Positions 1 to 7,755 of a stretch of DNA of 17,640 nucleotides are shown here, one piece after another. The stretch lies in assembly GCA_020024475.1 (NCBI GenBank), contig JAHHTS010000045.1:1-17640 (forward strand), written 5' to 3'. Under the pieces are notes generated by a model. The model saw only the letters and a list, made by a program, of their open reading frames with translations. It was not told where the DNA came from and made no database searches. This stretch comes from Oscillospiraceae bacterium (GTDB lineage Bacteria; Bacillota; Clostridia; Oscillospirales; Ruminococcaceae). Position 1 is the stretch's first letter, and the number at the start of each line of letters is the position of its first letter. A program made the position numbers and the translations under genes.

Positions 1-91
1 ATTTAATATAGACTGTGAATATTAAAAAATCATATATAAAATAGGCTGTAGAATAATTTGTACATTTTGTAAAAAGAATTATACAATAAAT

Positions 92-126
92 AAAAATATG
101 AGGTGTAATATACACCTCATATTTTT
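92..126. terminator. Bidirectional rho-independent terminator after secA
   Basis: A perfect 16-bp stem (arms 92-107 and 111-126, centre ATGAGGTGTA against TACACCTCAT) closes on a 3-base loop. T-rich sequence follows on the plus strand, and A-rich sequence precedes it, which gives a U tract on the minus strand. It lies 55 bases beyond the secA stop codon, so it should end secA transcription. It could also stop transcripts entering from the left. No gene is visible in 1-181 apart from this hairpin. Confidence 0.85.
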
Positions 127-181
127 TTATTTATTAAAAGAATAGAATTACACAGCAAATATAACCTACTGATTCTTATTA

Positions 182-2935
182 TTATTGAGGAAGAGGCTCA
201 GCACCAGGACGACCATGGCAGTGTTTATATTTTTTACCACTACCACATGGACAAGGGTCATTTCTGCCAATTTTTGTTGTTTTAATAGGTCGTTTTTTTA
301 CTGATTCTTCGCTATTACTACTTGTTCCAGTGATTTTAGCTACTTGTTTACGCTGTAAATCTTCGCCATTTATTCTTATTTGAGCAGAAATAAGCATTTT
401 TGCGGTATCTTGACGAATTGATTCTACCATTTCATCAAACATTGCAAAACCTTCCATACGATAAGTCGCAAATGGATCATGTTGACCATAGCTTCTAAGC
501 CCCATGCCACGACGAAGTTCTTCCATAGCATCAATATGATCCATCCATTTGCTATCAACATTTTTTAGCAATACAATGCGTTCAAACTCTCGCATATGAT
601 CTGAACCAATAAGTTCCTCTTTATTTTTTAGAATTTTTTCAGCTTTATTTTTAAGTACATTTATAAGCTCATCTGTGGTGAGTTTAGCTTGTTGTTCGTC
701 AGAGTAAACTAGTTCGTCATCATCAAGAAGCCATCCACGATACATATCTTTAAGACTATGAATATTCCATTCAGTAGGATTTTCAGCTGAACAGAAAGTA
801 TGTACATTGTCTTCTATTGACTGTGTAACCATTGTGTGTACATTTTCAGAAACGTCATTTCCCGAAAGAACATCTCCACGCTGTTTGTAAATGATTTCTC
901 TTTGTGTGTTTAAAACATCATCGTATTGCAGAACATTTTTACGGATATCAAAGTTTCTACCTTCGATTCGTTTTTGAGCATTTTCAATAGAGTTTGTTAT
1001 CATCTTATTTTCAATAGGCATATCATCTGTGTAGCCAAATTTTTCCATAATCTGTGTGGTTCTTTCACCACCAAACAATCTCATTAAATCATCTTCAAGG
1101 CTAACGAAAAATCTAGTTGTACCAGGGTCTCCTTGACGACCAGCACGACCACGTAGCTGATTATCAATACGTCGTGATTCATGTCTTTCGGTACCTAAAA
1201 TTACAAGACCTCCTGCATCTTTTACCCGCTGTGCACCAGGCGCAAGTTGTTCTTTGTATTTTTTATTTAAATCTGAAAAAACTTTTCTTGCATCAAGAAT
1301 TTCTGGGGAATCTGTATGAAAAAATGCAGTAGAATTTTCAATCATTTCTTCGGTATAACCCATTTTTCTCATTTCGTTTTTAGCCATAAACTCAGCGTTA
1401 CCACCGAGAATAATATCAGTACCACGACCGGCCATATTGGTTGCTATTGTAACAGCTCCTTGCTGACCAGCTTGCGCTACAATTTCAGCTTCTTTATCGT
1501 GATATTTAGCGTTTAGAACTTCATGTTTAATACCACGCTTTTTGAGCATCTTGCTGAGTTGTTCACTCTTTTCAATGGAAATTGTACCGATAAGAACAGG
1601 CTGTCCTTTTTTGTGTGCCTCTACTGCTGTGTCAATGACTGCATTGAATTTGCCTTCTTCTGTTTTATAAACTACATCGTTAAGGTCTTTTCTAGCGAGA
1701 GGTTTATTTGTAGGGATTTCAACAACAGATAATCCATAAATCTGTAAAAATTCGTCTGCTTCACTTAAAGCCGTACCTGTCATGCCTGAAAGCTTTTTAT
1801 ACATTCTGAAATAGTTTTGAAATGTAATTGAAGCGAGTGTTTTACTTTCGTGTTCAATTTTTACATTTTCTTTTGCTTCAATAGCCTGATGCAGACCGGC
1901 ACTATAACGACGACCTTCCATTAGACGACCTGTAAATTCATCAACAATTACTACCTGACCGTCTTTTACAACGTAGTCAATATCACGTTTCATAATTGCA
2001 TTTGCTTGTAGAGCCTGACTTATATGGTGTGCAAGTGTCATATTTTCACCATCTGAATAATTTTCTAGATTGAAATATTTTTCGGCTTTAGCAATACCAT
2101 TTTTGGTAAGAGTAGCTTGTCTTGCTTTTTCGTCAATTATAACATCTTGTTCGATATTATCTAGTTCTTCTTTGCTGTCATGTTCTGCAATAGTGAAATA
2201 AGAAAGGGAACGAGCAAAGCTATTGGCGACTTTATATAAATCAGTTGATTTATCACCTTGACCAGAAATTATAAGTGGTGTTCTTGCTTCATCAATTAGA
2301 ATTGAGTCAACTTCGTCGACGATTGCATAGTTAAAACCACGCTGAACCATGTCTTTTTTATATAAAGCCATGTTATCACGCAAATAGTCAAAACCAAATT
2401 CGTTGTTTGTACCATAAGTGATATCACTATTATAAGCGACTCTTTTTTCCTCGCTTGTCATTCCATGAACAACAAGACCAACAGATAAACCAAGGAAGTT
2501 GTAAAGCTTACCCATCCATTGACTGTCACGACGGGCTAGGTAATCGTTAACAGTGACAACATGAACACCTTTGCCAGATAGAGCATTTAGGTATGCAGGA
2601 AGAGTGGCAACCAATGTTTTACCTTCACCTGTTTTCATTTCCGCAATGTTACCTCTATGAAGAGCAATACCGCCAGAAATTTGAACAGGGAAATGTTTCA
2701 TTTCGAGTACACGAAATGCTGCTTCACGACATGTTGCGAAGGCATCAGGCAAAATGTCATCAAGGGTTTCGCCTTGTGTAAGACGTTCTTTGAGAATATT
2801 TGTCTGATTTTTGAGTTCATCATCACTCATAGCTTGATACTTACTTTCAAGTTTGAGTACTGAGTTTTTGATAGGTTCAATCTTTTTCAGTTCTTTTGAC
2901 TCATAACTGCCAAATAGTTTTTTTATAAAAGCCAT
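182..2935 (-). CDS. secA: Preprotein translocase ATPase SecA
   Basis: SecA is the cytosolic motor that threads unfolded preproteins through SecYEG using ATP. The protein has 917 residues. Visible hallmarks are Walker A MKTGEGKT (residues 100-107), the DEVD Walker B box (207-210), the preprotein cross-linking region that follows, and a second nucleotide-binding domain with TNMAGRGTDI and the arginine-rich GTERHESRRIDNQLRGRAGRQGDPG region. The C-terminal tail CPCGSGKKYKHCHG has zinc ligands C895, C897, C906 and H907, and this tail binds SecB or ribosomes in other species. The protein is longer than the roughly 840 residues of Bacillus SecA because of an insertion of several dozen residues in the second nucleotide-binding domain, a common clostridial trait. 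The ATG is preceded by AAAGGAGC at good spacing. The stop is TAA. No prfB gene follows it in this window. The gene appears monocistronic, with its own promoter and terminator. Confidence 0.99.
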   Translation of the reverse strand: MAFIKKLFGSYESKELKKIEPIKNSVLKLESKYQAMSDDELKNQTNILKERLTQGETLDDILPDAFATCREAAFRVLEMKHFPVQISGGIALHRGNIAEMKTGEGKTLVATLPAYLNALSGKGVHVVTVNDYLARRDSQWMGKLYNFLGLSVGLVVHGMTSEEKRVAYNSDITYGTNNEFGFDYLRDNMALYKKDMVQRGFNYAIVDEVDSILIDEARTPLIISGQGDKSTDLYKVANSFARSLSYFTIAEHDSKEELDNIEQDVIIDEKARQATLTKNGIAKAEKYFNLENYSDGENMTLAHHISQALQANAIMKRDIDYVVKDGQVVIVDEFTGRLMEGRRYSAGLHQAIEAKENVKIEHESKTLASITFQNYFRMYKKLSGMTGTALSEADEFLQIYGLSVVEIPTNKPLARKDLNDVVYKTEEGKFNAVIDTAVEAHKKGQPVLIGTISIEKSEQLSKMLKKRGIKHEVLNAKYHDKEAEIVAQAGQQGAVTIATNMAGRGTDIILGGNAEFMAKNEMRKMGYTEEMIENSTAFFHTDSPEILDARKVFSDLNKKYKEQLAPGAQRVKDAGGLVILGTERHESRRIDNQLRGRAGRQGDPGTTRFFVSLEDDLMRLFGGERTTQIMEKFGYTDDMPIENKMITNSIENAQKRIEGRNFDIRKNVLQYDDVLNTQREIIYKQRGDVLSGNDVSENVHTMVTQSIEDNVHTFCSAENPTEWNIHSLKDMYRGWLLDDDELVYSDEQQAKLTTDELINVLKNKAEKILKNKEELIGSDHMREFERIVLLKNVDSKWMDHIDAMEELRRGMGLRSYGQHDPFATYRMEGFAMFDEMVESIRQDTAKMLISAQIRINGEDLQRKQVAKITGTSSNSEESVKKRPIKTTKIGRNDPCPCGSGKKYKHCHGRPGAEPLPQ

Positions 2936-2994
2936 ATTTGCTCCTTTTATGTATTAAGAGATAAATATTTTGTGTATAATTTCACTAATATATT

Positions 2995-3023
2995 ATTTTA
3001 ATATAATGTCAGAACTGTGTCAA
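2995..3023 (-). promoter_or_regulatory. Probable sigma-A promoter of secA
   Basis: On the minus strand a perfect -35 box TTGACA (3023-3018) is separated by 17 bases from TAAAAT (3000-2995), which differs from the -10 consensus by one base. The predicted transcript starts about 50-55 bases upstream of the secA ATG. This call rests on sequence match and position only. Confidence 0.7.
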
Positions 3024-3078
3024 ATTATTTGTAAGAAATATATATATAGATAACATATTTATATACAAACTTACAAAA

Positions 3079-3103
3079 TGTTCAAAATATTATTTATTGA
3101 ACA
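3079..3103. promoter_or_regulatory. Inverted repeat TGTTCAA-N11-TTGAACA, possible operator
   Basis: Two perfect 7-base arms (3079-3085 and 3097-3103) flank an 11-base AT-rich spacer. The repeat lies between the divergent secA promoter and the promoter of the NifU-like gene, about 55 bases upstream of either -35 box. It could be a protein-binding site or chance in AT-rich DNA. No T tract follows, so it does not look like a terminator. Nothing else recognisable was seen in 3024-3159. Confidence 0.25.
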
Positions 3104-3159
3104 AGCGTTTTGTTTGCAATTTAAGGTAAAAATGTTATAAAATAGTAAATAAATACATA

Positions 3160-3188
3160 TTGCATCATGGTTATACTTAGGTTATAAT
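3160..3188 (+). promoter_or_regulatory. Sigma-A promoter of the NifU-like/GGGtGRT operon
   Basis: TTGCAT (3160-3165), a 17-base spacer and a perfect TATAAT (3183-3188) lie 46 bases before the ATG at 3235. This leaves a leader of about 40 bases, too short for a riboswitch. Confidence 0.75.
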
Positions 3189-3234
3189 ATGACTGTGATG
3201 TTAAAAAAATATCAATCTTAAAAGGAGATTAGTT

Positions 3235-3927
3235 ATGGTATATACACATGAAGTTGAAAATATGTGCGTAGTAACACAAGGATGTAATCATGGTCCTGCT
3301 CCTATCCCACAGGAAGGTAGATGGACTAAAGCTTACGATATAAAGGACATTAGTGGCCTTTCACATGGTATAGGCTGGTGCGCACCACAACAGGGAGCAT
3401 GTAAACTTACACTTAATGTAAAAGATGGCATAATTCAAGAGGCTTTGGTTGAAACAATAGGTTGTTCAGGTATGACTCACTCAGCGGCAATGGCGGGAGA
3501 AATTTTGCCTGGTAAAACAATTCTAGAAGCTCTTAATACTGATCTTGTTTGTGATGCTATAAATGTTGCTATGAGAGAGATCTTTAAGCAGATTGTGTAT
3601 GGTCGCACACAGACAGCGTTCTCTGAAGGTGGTTTGCCTGTTGGTGCAGGTTTGGAAGATTTAGGAAAAGGATTGCGTAGCCAGACAGCTACAATTTATT
3701 CAAGTCAGCCAAAGGGTGTAAGATATTTGGAAATGGTTGAAGGATATATTCTTTCTGTTGGACTTGATGAAAATGGAGAAGCTATCGGCTATAAGTTTGT
3801 TCAGCTTGGTAAAATGATGGAAGCAATCCGTAAGGGCGTAGATCCAAAAGATGCATATGAAAAAAATATTGGTCAGTATGGAAGATATGATGAAGCAGTT
3901 AAATATATTGACCCAAGAGTAGAATAG
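3235..3927 (+). CDS. NifU-like iron-sulfur cluster scaffold-type protein
   Basis: The protein has 230 residues and a NifU/IscU-like core. It is probably a cytosolic protein that builds or carries Fe-S clusters. Candidate cluster ligands are C49, C56, C77 (in the IGCSG motif) and C106, with two further cysteines at C11 and C17 in an N-terminal extension. The stretch from GCSGMTH through GEILPGKTILEAL resembles the NifU segment that carries the second ligand and the following helix. It lacks the C-terminal thioredoxin-like NFU domain and the ferredoxin-like middle domain of full NifU. The start is set by AAAGGAG 7-8 bases upstream. The next gene begins 12 bases after the stop and its AGGAGG overlaps this TAG codon, so the two are co-transcribed and probably translationally coupled. 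Seen: motifs and linkage. Inferred: scaffold role. No cysteine desulfurase gene is nearby. Confidence 0.85.
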   Translation: MVYTHEVENMCVVTQGCNHGPAPIPQEGRWTKAYDIKDISGLSHGIGWCAPQQGACKLTLNVKDGIIQEALVETIGCSGMTHSAAMAGEILPGKTILEALNTDLVCDAINVAMREIFKQIVYGRTQTAFSEGGLPVGAGLEDLGKGLRSQTATIYSSQPKGVRYLEMVEGYILSVGLDENGEAIGYKFVQLGKMMEAIRKGVDPKDAYEKNIGQYGRYDEAVKYIDPRVE

Positions 3928-3939
3928 GAGGCAGAAATT

Positions 3940-4938
3940 ATGGCAAATTTTGAAGGTTATGAAAGAAGAATAGCCAAAATTGAGGCTTCTATGGCTGAAA
4001 ATGGCATCGAAAGTCTAGATGTAGCAAGACAATTTTGTCTTGATAATGGTGTTGATGTAGAATCAATTGTTAAAGGTGTTCAGCCTATTGCATTTGAAAA
4101 TGCTGTATGGGCATACACATATGGCGTAGCACTTGCCCTTAAAAAGGGTGCCAAAGTTGCAGCTGACGCAGCTGCTGTAATTGGAGAAGGACTTGAAAGC
4201 TTTTGTGTTCCAGGTTCTGTAGCTGATGAAAGACATGTAGGGCTTGGACATGGTAATCTTGCAGCAATGTTGCTTAGAGAAGAAACAAAATGCTTCTGTT
4301 TTCTTGCAGGTCATGAAAGCTTTGCTGCTGCTGAAGGAGCCATTGGTATTGCTAGAAATGCAAATAAAGCAAGAAAAGAACCCCTTAGAGTTATTCTTAA
4401 TGGGCTTGGTAAAGATGCAGCATATATAATTTCAAGAATTAACGGTTTTACTTATGTTGAAACTGAATATGATTTTAAGACAAATGAAGTTAAAGTTATA
4501 AAAGAAGTACCATTCTCAAAAGGAGATAGAGCCGCTGTTAAATGTTATGGTTCAAATGATGTTCTTGAAGGCGTTGGAATTATGAAAATGGAACATGTTG
4601 ATGTATCTATTACAGGTAACTCAACAAACCCAACACGTTTCCAACATCCAGTAGCAGGCACATATAAAAAATGGTCTTATGAAAATGGAGTAAAATACTT
4701 CTCAGTGGCTTCAGGTGGCGGTACAGGTAGAACACTCCATCCTGATAATGTTGCAGCGGGTCCTGCTTCATACGGACTTACAGATACAATGGGTAGAATG
4801 CATGGTGACGCACAGTTTGCAGGGTCATCTTCAGTACCTGCTCATGTTGATATGATGGGCTTCATCGGTATGGGTAATAACCCAATGGTTGGTGCTACAG
4901 TAGCATGTGCAGTTGCAGTTGAAAAAGCACTTGCTTAA
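3940..4938 (+). CDS. GGGtGRT-family protein, function unknown
   Basis: This 332-residue protein carries the motif that names the family, GGGTGRT, at residues 259-265, followed by a glycine-rich, highly conserved-looking C-terminal third (LHPDNVAAGPASYGL, then HVDMMGFIGMGNNPMVG). A KCFCFLAGHESF segment near the middle has two cysteines and a histidine that could bind metal. No signal peptide or convincing membrane helix is visible, so a cytosolic location is likely. From general knowledge, the family is found in Clostridia and some archaea and is commonly coded next to a NifU-like scaffold protein, as here. No biochemical function is known to me. The AGGAGG overlapping the upstream stop codon fixes the ATG. 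No strong terminator follows directly. Confidence 0.85.
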   Translation: MANFEGYERRIAKIEASMAENGIESLDVARQFCLDNGVDVESIVKGVQPIAFENAVWAYTYGVALALKKGAKVAADAAAVIGEGLESFCVPGSVADERHVGLGHGNLAAMLLREETKCFCFLAGHESFAAAEGAIGIARNANKARKEPLRVILNGLGKDAAYIISRINGFTYVETEYDFKTNEVKVIKEVPFSKGDRAAVKCYGSNDVLEGVGIMKMEHVDVSITGNSTNPTRFQHPVAGTYKKWSYENGVKYFSVASGGGTGRTLHPDNVAAGPASYGLTDTMGRMHGDAQFAGSSSVPAHVDMMGFIGMGNNPMVGATVACAVAVEKALA

Positions 4939-5162
4939 TAGCTTGTAAAAAATAGTTATATGATTTTGGCATACCCTATAAGTAAGTAGTTTCCAAAAAA
5001 GTTTTAGTAACTTGCTTTTATAGGTTGCACTGTTTATGTTTCTAGATGGAGTGTAAATTTTTCTTATATGGTAAGCTAGCTATATAAGGATTTTATCAAA
5101 CAGTTAGATATTTTCAAATCAGTATTAGCGACTTTTTATTATAGGAAAGAGAAAAATGCTTT
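4939..5162 (+). other. Non-coding stretch with two weak hairpins
   Basis: There is no open frame of note in these 224 bases. One imperfect hairpin (4975-5024) pairs CCTATAA with TTATAGG, then 6 more pairs after a two-base bulge, around a loop of about 20 bases. A second (5063-5088) pairs CTTATAT with ATATAAG and encloses the palindrome AGCTAGCT. Neither has a U tract, so neither is a good terminator for the upstream operon, which may read on to 5450. They could be decayed leader sequence of the relic gene that follows. No convincing promoter was seen. Confidence 0.3.
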
Positions 5163-5387
5163 ATGAATCACGAAAAATATAAATGGACTGCCGAAGAGGT
5201 TCGACAGTTGCATCAAGATACTGGCGCGATTATTTATTACAATAGTAAGGACTTTAATGTTGTAGTTCGCAAATGAAACTGATGTGGTTGGACGGTAAAT
5301 TTGTCCAATCCTAAGGATTACTTGATGCAGTTATGCACTTTGATACCAGTATGTCTTATCGTATATCTGATATATCAACTTGAGTAA
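5163..5387 (+). pseudogene. Relic of a small DUF5808-like membrane protein gene
   Basis: A 74-codon frame runs from ATG at 5163 to TAA at 5385 and is interrupted by two TGA codons at 5274-5276 and 5280-5282. Before them it reads EEVRQLHQD and IIYYNSKDF. After them it continues in the same frame as CGWTVNLSNP and then a hydrophobic stretch, CTLIPVCLIVYLIY, typical of a membrane helix. The YYN...GWTxNxxNP pattern on both sides of the stops matches the DUF5808 family, in which an arginine and a glycine commonly occupy the places of the two TGA codons (a KRxG motif). Single-base changes (CGA or AGA to TGA, and GGA to TGA) would explain both stops. AGGAAAGAG lies upstream at 5143-5151, and a strong terminator follows at 5407. 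An alternative ATG at 5156 opens only an 8-codon frame. Family assignment is from memory of the motif and is moderately sure. Confidence 0.65.
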
Positions 5388-5406
5388 TTTAACGGCTTAT
5401 AAAGAA

Positions 5407-5450
5407 AATGGAGTATATCAAAACTGATATGCTCCATTTGTTTTTTATTT
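5407..5450 (+). terminator. Rho-independent terminator after the DUF5808-like relic
   Basis: A 14-bp stem (arms 5407-5420 and 5425-5438, core ATGGAG against CTCCAT) with one G-U pair and a 4-base AAAC loop is followed by TGTTTTTTATTT on the plus strand. It sits 20 bases after the end of the relic frame and still looks intact, so it probably ended that gene. It may now also end the NifU-like/GGGtGRT transcript. Confidence 0.85.
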
Positions 5451-5526
5451 AAGAATACCATAGGAATTAACTGATTTAGATGCTTGTTTTGTTTTTAGAT
5501 AAATTTATAAATATCTATATTCGATA

Positions 5527-5570
5527 ATAAAATCCTCGAAGATTTATTCTTCGAGGATTTTATTTTTTTA
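5527..5570. terminator. Bidirectional terminator after the xxxLxxG gene
   Basis: A perfect 16-bp stem (5527-5542 with 5548-5563, core CCTCGAAGA against TCTTCGAGG) has a 5-base loop. On the minus strand it starts 5 bases after the stop codon of the heptad-repeat gene and ends in a T-rich stretch. On the plus strand it is followed by TTTTTTT. Together with the terminator at 5407-5450 it insulates the converging transcripts. The 76 bases between the two hold nothing recognisable. Confidence 0.85.
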
Positions 5571-7739
5571 TTTATTTTTTATTGAATCTGTGCGATAGAT
5601 AAAGTTTGCATTTTCGTTAAAGTCAGATTCAGGGAATGATCTATAAGCTTTTGAAACATTCACTGTTGCACGAATCCTAGAAAGAAGTCCATCAATATCA
5701 CCGTTAACAGCTTCTACAAGTTTTTGTATACCTTCTCTATCAAACTCTTTAAGGCCATCAGAAAGTTTCTTAGAGCCATCTTTAAGTTGTGATACGCCTG
5801 AAACAAGTGCAGGTGTGTTTTCTTTCATTTTACCAACACCATCAGAGAGTTGAACTGCGCCCGCATTCAATTTTGAAGAACCTTCTTTAAGAGTATCAAT
5901 TCCAGTTTTGAGTTGTTGAGAGCCTTCAGTAGCAGATTTTACACCGTTTGTGTATGTGATAAGTCCATTGTAGAAAGCACCATAACTATCAAGTGAAGTT
6001 TTAAGGCTTATAATTGACTGTGCAGCGGCTGATGCTTCATTAAGTTTATTTTTTATATCATCAGAAGCCATAATATCTGCTATTGCTTTTTGAATTTGAT
6101 TTTCTATATTTTCACTAATGGTGTCTTTTATAGCCTGTGATTGCATTTGTTCTTCGATTTTTGAAGAAATAAGTGCCTTAACTTCTTCTGTTTCCATTTG
6201 AGCATTTACTAATGCTTCTATTTGAGCTTTGACTTCTTCACTTATCATTTGCGATTCTATTGTTTGATCAATAGTTGTTTTGAGCTCTTCAGGTATTTGA
6301 CCTTCTTTTAAAGCTGCATCATACTGCTCTTTTGACATAGGTGTTCCAAGACTAGCTGTAATTGTTTCAATAACTTTTTCAGTTACATTTTCTCGAACTT
6401 TAGCTGTAACTTGTTCATTTATCGTTGAATTTACAGCTAAAGTAACTTGTTCACTGACATTCTGTTTTACAACAGCTATTACTTTTTCTGTGATTTCTGG
6501 ACGTTTTGCTTCAACACCATTTGTTACTTCTGTAAGAATTTTCTGATAAATAGCTTCATTGTCAAATTGGGAAATAATACTATTTAATAATTCTGTATAG
6601 TTTTCAATTGTAAGTGATGGAACATTAAGACCTTTTTCATTAAGTTGTTGTGTTGCAGTTGAAAGAAGTGTGTCAAAAACTTGTTTTGCACCACCATTAA
6701 GAGCGTCGTTGTTTGAAACTAAAGTGTTAAGACCAGTATACAATGAGTTTGCACCATTCTGAAGTTGTGTTGCGCCTTTATCTAAATCTACCGTTCCGTT
6801 TTTGAGTGACTGCGCGCCATCAGCCAATTTATTTATACCATCAGCCAATTCATTTGACTTTTCAAAAAGTGTAGAAATTCCATCATAAAGTTTGTTAGAA
6901 CCATCAATTAAGTCATTTGTCGCTTTTTTCAGGTCATTCATTGAATTTACTAGACTATCAATATCGTTAAGATTTTTAGTATCAATTTCATTGAAAATTT
7001 CGTTTGTTGCAATTGTAATGGTAGTTGTCATTTCAAAATTTGTCACATCTGCTGAAATTTCAATATAATCTGGAATATCAAAATCATTTTTGTTTATATT
7101 AAGATTATTTTGCATACCTGGGAAAGCAACGCCAACAATAATTGAGCGTGTACCATCATTTATAAGTTTACCATTGGAAACCTCAACATTTCTAAAAGAA
7201 TTATCATCGAGAATTAATCCTGTAAGCATTGCAAAAGGTATATTTATTGTTTCTTTTTTGCCTTTTATATTAACTGTTTTAAAAGCATTATTTTTATAAT
7301 CAAATCGTATTATTACATGACCACTTTGACCTGCAAGTTCTTCTGGTGAAATTTTTTTGCCATCAAGAGTATATGAAACAGTTACATCAACAGGAATTTG
7401 TTCTTTAATATCGCCTTTATAGCTGAGCTTATTACCTTGATTGTCCCATAATTTACTATCACCTAAATTAAAAACGTCATCTGATATGATTGAATTTTTA
7501 ATCCAGTCACTTACTATTACTTTTTTTAAGGAACCATCAGAACTAGTAATAACATACACATTTTCATCTTTTTCTGGAGTTATTGTTTCAGAAACTAAAG
7601 TTGGAGTCGATACTTCTTCCTGTTTTTTAGAATTATTTGATTTGTTTTCTGATTTTGCATATACAGTTGTTCCGATTGAACCAACTATCAATGCAGAACA
7701 AAGAAAAATTGATAAAAATTTCATTTTAGATTTACTCAT
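5568..7739 (-). CDS. Secreted xxxLxxG heptad-repeat protein, YhgE/MMPL-associated
   Basis: The 723-residue product starts with a Sec signal peptide (hydrophobic 8-24, likely cleavage after TVYA at residue 28). Residues 60-250 look beta-rich and globular. Two blocks of leucine/glycine heptads with the xxxLxxG pattern follow (about 274-346, for example LADGINKLADGAQSLKNG, and about 597-667). Such heptads occur in YhgE/Pip-type proteins and in proteins coded beside MMPL exporters. Between them is a long helical region with tandem 12-residue (416-463) and 17-residue (484-551) repeats. The C-terminal YRSFPES...FIYRTDSI resembles the end of other MMPL-linked members. There is no transmembrane segment after the signal peptide, unlike YhgE, so it is probably an extracytoplasmic partner of the transporter. 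GGAGG precedes the ATG, 16 bases after the MMPL stop, so it is the last gene of the operon. Function is inferred from context only. Confidence 0.8.
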   Translation of the reverse strand: MSKSKMKFLSIFLCSALIVGSIGTTVYAKSENKSNNSKKQEEVSTPTLVSETITPEKDENVYVITSSDGSLKKVIVSDWIKNSIISDDVFNLGDSKLWDNQGNKLSYKGDIKEQIPVDVTVSYTLDGKKISPEELAGQSGHVIIRFDYKNNAFKTVNIKGKKETINIPFAMLTGLILDDNSFRNVEVSNGKLINDGTRSIIVGVAFPGMQNNLNINKNDFDIPDYIEISADVTNFEMTTTITIATNEIFNEIDTKNLNDIDSLVNSMNDLKKATNDLIDGSNKLYDGISTLFEKSNELADGINKLADGAQSLKNGTVDLDKGATQLQNGANSLYTGLNTLVSNNDALNGGAKQVFDTLLSTATQQLNEKGLNVPSLTIENYTELLNSIISQFDNEAIYQKILTEVTNGVEAKRPEITEKVIAVVKQNVSEQVTLAVNSTINEQVTAKVRENVTEKVIETITASLGTPMSKEQYDAALKEGQIPEELKTTIDQTIESQMISEEVKAQIEALVNAQMETEEVKALISSKIEEQMQSQAIKDTISENIENQIQKAIADIMASDDIKNKLNEASAAAQSIISLKTSLDSYGAFYNGLITYTNGVKSATEGSQQLKTGIDTLKEGSSKLNAGAVQLSDGVGKMKENTPALVSGVSQLKDGSKKLSDGLKEFDREGIQKLVEAVNGDIDGLLSRIRATVNVSKAYRSFPESDFNENANFIYRTDSIKNK
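6087..6290 (-). repeat. Four tandem 17-residue repeats in the xxxLxxG protein
   Basis: Residues 484-500, 501-517, 518-534 and 535-551 form four adjacent 17-residue units. Each begins with E/Q-E/A-hydrophobic-K (EELK, EEVK, EEVK, QAIK) and has Q-hydrophobic near its end. All are predicted to be helical. The repeats are clearer in protein than in DNA, which suggests an old duplication kept by structure. Confidence 0.7.
6351..6494 (-). repeat. Four tandem 12-residue repeats in the xxxLxxG protein
   Basis: Residues 416-427, 428-439, 440-451 and 452-463 form four units. They begin ITEKV, VSEQV, INEQV and VTEKV, each followed by seven residues with V, I or T at fixed places. The register differs from the 17-residue units a little further on. 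Confidence 0.6.
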
Positions 7740-7755
7740 TTTTATATTACCTCCG

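Noticed and set aside
1117..2863. Several open frames of 60-71 codons on the plus strand opposite secA
   Set aside because: They lie wholly inside secA, lack ribosome binding sites, and their products look like antisense translations of low complexity.
5274..5282. TGA codons read as selenocysteine or as a reassigned codon
   Set aside because: Two adjacent TGA codons in a small protein, with no SECIS-like hairpin recognised after them, and the family expects arginine and glycine at these places. Mutation is the simpler reading.
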